Assembly (NCBI GenBank): GCA_020636495.1
Contig: JACJXQ010000008.1
Coordinates: forward strand, 806,001-870,000
Direction of reading: 5' to 3'
Origin: Chitinophagales bacterium
Lineage (GTDB): Bacteria; Bacteroidota; Bacteroidia; Chitinophagales; Chitinophagaceae
DNA length: 64,000 bases
The notes below the pieces were generated by a model, which had not been told where the DNA came from, searched no databases, and worked only from the letters and a program-made list of their open reading frames with translations. The position numbers were made by a program, and so were the translations under genes. This document shows, one piece after another, positions 60,384-64,000 of the stretch. How positions within the stretch are numbered: the stretch's first letter is position 1; the number at the start of each line of letters is the position of its first letter.

Positions 60384-62723
60384 CTACCTTACCAGGGTGA
60401 TATCTCCCTTTTGCATCCTGTCCTCGTCAATGAATTTGAATTGGATCATATAGTAATATGTGCCAGTGGGTTGCGGGGTGTTATAATAGGTTCCGTCCCA
60501 TCCTTTATTTATGTCTTCTGTGTAAAACACCCTGTTGCCTTTCCGGTTGTAAATGGCAAATGAAAAGTTTGTTATTTTTTCAGGATAACTTGTACGGAAA
60601 CGCAGGTAGTCATTCAAACCGTCCCCATTTGGAGAAAAGGCATCGGCCATCCACATAGTACAATCATTGAATGTTACAGTTGTAGTATCGGTACTTACAC
60701 CACATTCATTATGTAACTCAACATAGTATACACCCGGTTCTGTTACTGCAATTTTGGGGGTTGTTTCACCTGTCGACCACAAATAATCTGTGCCCCTTAC
60801 ACTGATACCCTGTGGCAGATAAAGTGTTTCTTCATAGCAAACTCCGATCTTACCAGATCCGATATCTATATATGGAGGTTCGGTAAAGTTGTCGAGCTCG
60901 ATACTGGTAGTGTCGGTGCATGGCACAAAATCTGTTACGGTAAGTGTTGCTTTGTATTTTCCCGGTGCGGAGTATATATGTTTGGGACTAGGGTCTGCGC
61001 TGCTTTTGTTATCGCCAAAATCCCAGTGATAAGTAGGAGGTGAAGGCGTTTGTGATGCAACGGTAATATTACTATTGAACACCACAGGGTTGTTCGTACA
61101 AAAAATATCATTATCTACAGTGAATGCTGCTTTAAGAGGGTGATTGATGTCCACTTCTTTGGTTACAGTGTCCACGCATATGCCATCGTTTGCTACCAGC
61201 ATCACGTCATAGGTGTTTTGTTTTTTGTATATATGAGCAGGGCTGCGGGTTGTGTCAATGGCTGTTGAGTCGCCAAAATTCCATTTAAATGCGGCGTTTG
61301 TAGTGGTAGTTTTATTGGTGAATATCACCTTATCTTCAGTACATCCGTAATCTATTTCAAAATCAAAGTCGGTAGTACCTTCTCTCAGGTCCTGAACTGT
61401 CACCTGTACCGAATCCTTCCAGGTACAACCACCTTGCGATGACGCTGTACTTACTGTAATCACATAGGTAGTATTGCCTGTAGGGGTAATGATCGGTTTT
61501 AATTTGTTTGGACCGGGTATAGTTACCGTTGCCGCTGGCGACCAGGCAACACTATAACCTACACCAAAAGTCATATTGGTTAATGTGGCATTCAGGCTGT
61601 CTATATATTTACCACAACCCAAAATGGTTATAGGAAGCCCTGCATCAACATTTGCCTTGGGTACTACTACATGTACTGTATCAGTACCTCTTATACCACA
61701 AAGCGTTGTGTCATAATAGGTGAATAATATTTTCGCACTGTCAGTTGCTGTGACGGTTGTAGAGCTGCCTGTTGTGGACGATATAGTTGCCGGACCACTT
61801 AATACCGACCAGGAAATTATACCGGTACCGCCTACAGCTGATAATGTAGTGCCCGGTCCACTGCCACAATAATAGGCCGGGTTGGCGCTGGGTCTTAACT
61901 TGTTTGTATTTATCTGGATAACCGGGCATGTAGCAAAATCGCGCACATTAGGCACCTGTACCTGGTAAAGCGGGGTGAAGTTTATGTTAGTAGCAGATGA
62001 AATATTACCCACATAATATTGCCCGTAAAAATCAAAATATACCTTGTTGTCAACGATAGCTATACCACCTCCTCCAGGCCCCCATGGCGCACCGGATATC
62101 GTCCAGCTTTTTTGCAATACGCCTTTTTTGTCATACATCCTTATGTATTGCGGTGATGATGTATGCAGTACATAGAAATTGCCGTCACAATCGGCAACAA
62201 GGTCAAAAGGCCCACCACCGGTAAAGCCTCCAACCGTTGCAATATATATGGCATTGCCGGTTCCGTCATACCTATATACAGTGCCATTCTGTGCATCAAA
62301 ACAATATATATAACCGCCTCCTGCTGCAATGTTATTTGCATACGCACTGTTGATATTATGCCCGGTGCCTTGCCACTGAGTGCCATTCCAGTAATAGATA
62401 TCCTTGTGTTTGACGGCGTAAAAAGTAGGCGAAGGCCCGGGGCCGCTAAAATTGTTACTAACGGCCAGTGCTTCCATACTGTCACCGGGTATGGTATTTA
62501 ATGATGGATTGGTTGGCGACAAAGGGGCATTTGGATCGAGATTATATATATGTGAGAGCGGTGTTGCACCGATCCCTCCACCTCCCATGGTGTCAGTAGC
62601 CAGGAAATATATAAAACGCGAGCCTGCCCCGGTACACTGTGGCAGTTGCCCTTGTGACTTGTTATTAAAGCACGCAAATAAGGTTAATAATAGGATAAAA
62701 AATAATTTGTTGATTTTACGCAT
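60384..62723 (-). CDS. Large secreted PKD-domain protein with T9SS type B domain
   Basis: 779 aa. Signal peptide ends near 'FACFNNKSQG'. An N-terminal propeller-like part ('FVYLATDTMGGGGIG'-type region, 'YWNGTQWQG', 'GGGYIYCFDAQNGTVYRYDG') is followed by Ig-like modules, two PKD domains ('AFKWNFGDSTAIDTTRSPAHIYKKQNTYDVML' and 'TYHWDFGDNKSSADPSPKHIYSAPGKYKATL'), and the gliding-type end 'WMADAFSPNGDGLNDYLRF...IYNRKGNRVFY...KGDITLVR'. A T9SS cargo. Divergent from the large gene at 62966. Confidence 0.88.
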   Translation of the reverse strand: MRKINKLFFILLLTLFACFNNKSQGQLPQCTGAGSRFIYFLATDTMGGGGIGATPLSHIYNLDPNAPLSPTNPSLNTIPGDSMEALAVSNNFSGPGPSPTFYAVKHKDIYYWNGTQWQGTGHNINSAYANNIAAGGGYIYCFDAQNGTVYRYDGTGNAIYIATVGGFTGGGPFDLVADCDGNFYVLHTSSPQYIRMYDKKGVLQKSWTISGAPWGPGGGGIAIVDNKVYFDFYGQYYVGNISSATNINFTPLYQVQVPNVRDFATCPVIQINTNKLRPSANPAYYCGSGPGTTLSAVGGTGIISWSVLSGPATISSTTGSSTTVTATDSAKILFTYYDTTLCGIRGTDTVHVVVPKANVDAGLPITILGCGKYIDSLNATLTNMTFGVGYSVAWSPAATVTIPGPNKLKPIITPTGNTTYVITVSTASSQGGCTWKDSVQVTVQDLREGTTDFDFEIDYGCTEDKVIFTNKTTTTNAAFKWNFGDSTAIDTTRSPAHIYKKQNTYDVMLVANDGICVDTVTKEVDINHPLKAAFTVDNDIFCTNNPVVFNSNITVASQTPSPPTYHWDFGDNKSSADPSPKHIYSAPGKYKATLTVTDFVPCTDTTSIELDNFTEPPYIDIGSGKIGVCYEETLYLPQGISVRGTDYLWSTGETTPKIAVTEPGVYYVELHNECGVSTDTTTVTFNDCTMWMADAFSPNGDGLNDYLRFRTSYPEKITNFSFAIYNRKGNRVFYTEDINKGWDGTYYNTPQPTGTYYYMIQFKFIDEDRMQKGDITLVR

Positions 62724-62965
62724 CGTTACAATTCTATTATTAGTAGAATACGCATGAAGATAACAAAGAAAACTAAAATACGTTCACTATAAGTATCTTA
62801 AATAGATATAATAAACATTATCTATAGTGCGAAACATGAAAAACAAAATATTTCTTTTTCTATATAAAAAGTTGGGGTAAAAAAGTTTGATTGTACCATT
62901 TTTAGCATATATTTAAACCTGCATAAACTTATGTTTGAATGCAGGGTTAAAAATATTTTTACGAT

Positions 62966-64000
62966 ATGAAAAAAAATGCTACAATTTTTAATGTAAAGCA
63001 GACATTATTAATAGCGTTATTCCTTTTGGGTTTTCAGGGTGTTTTTGCACAGGCACCTACACCGCAGTATGCATATACTAATGCTACAGGTGGTAACTGG
63101 ATACCGTTTGGAGTTGCTAATGGATGGGATAACTACAGGTCCCAGTTTCTGTATTTACCGGGAGACTTCCCCACACTTACATCCACCAACCCTGGTTTTA
63201 TCACAGATATCTACTTTAAAAGTTATTATGCAACATCAAACTTTACGATGAATAACTTCCAGGTAGACATGGGTAATACTACGGTTACCAATTTGTCCGG
63301 ATACGTTTCCGGTCTTACCAATGCATTACCACCGACTACTTGGTCTGCCGGTACGTCTATCAATGCCGGAGACTGGTTCGTGATTCACCTGGCTACACCG
63401 GTTTATATGAACCCTAGTCAGCCATTCGTTGTAGATGTTCGCCAGACAGGTGGAACAGGCGGTGTGCCCGTATATGCAGGTGGCGTGCCTAACAACTCAC
63501 AGTATACAGGTAATACGCATGCGTATGGTAGCACCACATCATCTACTGCTAGTGTAAGGCGCTATTCATACCAGTTCGGTTTCGACTTCTTCTCAGGTTA
63601 TCCTTGTAATGATACACCAAGAAGTTCTGTGGACGGTCCTATCAGGGTGTGTCCTAACAAACGTTTTACAGTAAGGCCTGACAGCTTTTATGCAACAGCA
63701 GAGTACAAATGGCAATATTCTACTAATGGTACTACATGGTCAAACTTCACCGGCACCCCCGGCTTATATGGTGAGATCTATGACAGTATTACCCAGGCAA
63801 AATGGTACCGCGTTACTATCACATGTGATAGTAATAAAGGATTGACCTATACTTCTCCGGGACATAAAGTGTCTATTGCCCCATTCTATTATTGTTATTG
63901 CGATAATAGTGTGACGTCTGACCTGGGTGCTGATATTGGTAAGGTAGCCATTATCAATGTTACCAATGACGACTCAATAATGAATAAGTCATTCCTGATA
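62966..64000 (+). CDS. Large secreted protein, incomplete at the window edge
   Basis: 345 codons from ATG at 62966, open to the end of the window with no stop. Signal peptide (about residues 1-30, ending 'GFQGVFAQ'), then a beta-rich region ('NWIPFGVANGWDNYRSQFLYLPGDFP', 'WFVIHLATPVYMNPSQPFVVDVRQTGG') common at the start of Bacteroidota T9SS proteins, and the beginning of an Ig-like module ('GPIRVCPNKRFTVRP'). The T9SS domain itself would lie outside the window. A TTTG / TATATTTA promoter-like pair with 18-base spacing lies at 62886-62915. Confidence 0.8.
   Translation, partial: MKKNATIFNVKQTLLIALFLLGFQGVFAQAPTPQYAYTNATGGNWIPFGVANGWDNYRSQFLYLPGDFPTLTSTNPGFITDIYFKSYYATSNFTMNNFQVDMGNTTVTNLSGYVSGLTNALPPTTWSAGTSINAGDWFVIHLATPVYMNPSQPFVVDVRQTGGTGGVPVYAGGVPNNSQYTGNTHAYGSTTSSTASVRRYSYQFGFDFFSGYPCNDTPRSSVDGPIRVCPNKRFTVRPDSFYATAEYKWQYSTNGTTWSNFTGTPGLYGEIYDSITQAKWYRVTITCDSNKGLTYTSPGHKVSIAPFYYCYCDNSVTSDLGADIGKVAIINVTNDDSIMNKSFLI

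Overview
The window is a chromosomal segment of a Bacteroidota bacterium, most like the Chitinophagales/Chitinophagaceae group (inferred from gene content only). Evidence: seven proteins end in type IX secretion (T9SS) sorting domains (type A: 45-1283, 23099-24058, 33063-34319, 41309-42190; type B/gliding-type: 12493-14448, 37043-39301, 60384-62723); there is an ExbB-ExbD-ExbD-TonB cluster, a GLPGLI protein beside an outer-membrane barrel protein, an HYC_CC_PP-type small protein, and repeated Bacteroidota -7 promoter elements (TAnnTTTG). No rRNA, tRNA, CRISPR array, phage or intact insertion sequence was seen. The last gene (62966 onward) runs off the right edge.

Layout. 45-1283 is a T9SS cargo protein. 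1284-4800 is an AT-rich accessory stretch: a pair of direct repeats around a hairpin-bearing dispersed repeat, then two related small secreted proteins and a secreted thioredoxin-like/propeller-like protein. 4805-10768 holds a decayed duplicate of a gene front, a permease, a DUF4386 protein, a TPR-adenylate cyclase, a lipoprotein and an orphan. 10988-17540 is mixed: sodium symporter, T9SS protein, asnS, half-size TauE/SafE, ppa. 17812-20889 is the TonB energising operon. 20968-24533 looks like a copper-handling operon: HYC_CC_PP protein, MbnP-like secreted protein and two di-heme MbnH/MauG-like enzymes. 24717-31483 is core metabolism and envelope: OmpH/Skp, amino-acid permease, heptose kinase, hpt, LysM-glucosaminidase, O-methyltransferase. 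31536-39301 holds a symporter, a sigma factor with a putative envelope-spanning anti-sigma/barrel protein, and T9SS proteins. 39307-46050 has MazG, MoxR ATPase, DinB-like protein, a noncoding region with a promoter and a boxA-like element, paaE and mutL. 46051-52753 has a GH3/serine-hydrolase fusion, an outer-membrane barrel protein and GLPGLI. 52819-60268 has a trans-sulfuration enzyme, a membrane glycosyltransferase, ruvB, and a GDP-heptose/glycan run (GT4, hddC, hddA) followed upstream by vanZ-like and gcvH. The window ends with two large secreted proteins.

How the genes work together. The TonB cluster would power outer-membrane transport. The copper operon pairs a substrate protein with its likely modifying enzymes. 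hddA, hddC and the two glycosyltransferases fit surface-glycan synthesis, and a separate heptose-7-phosphate kinase lies at 26809. The best candidates for something not well described are: (1) the small two-cysteine secreted proteins with their CxxC propeller partner; (2) the orphan promoter/boxA noncoding region at 42286-42580; (3) the dispersed hairpin repeat, whose two copies keep the hairpin and loop although the stem sequences differ; and (4) the sigma factor/envelope-spanning barrel pair.
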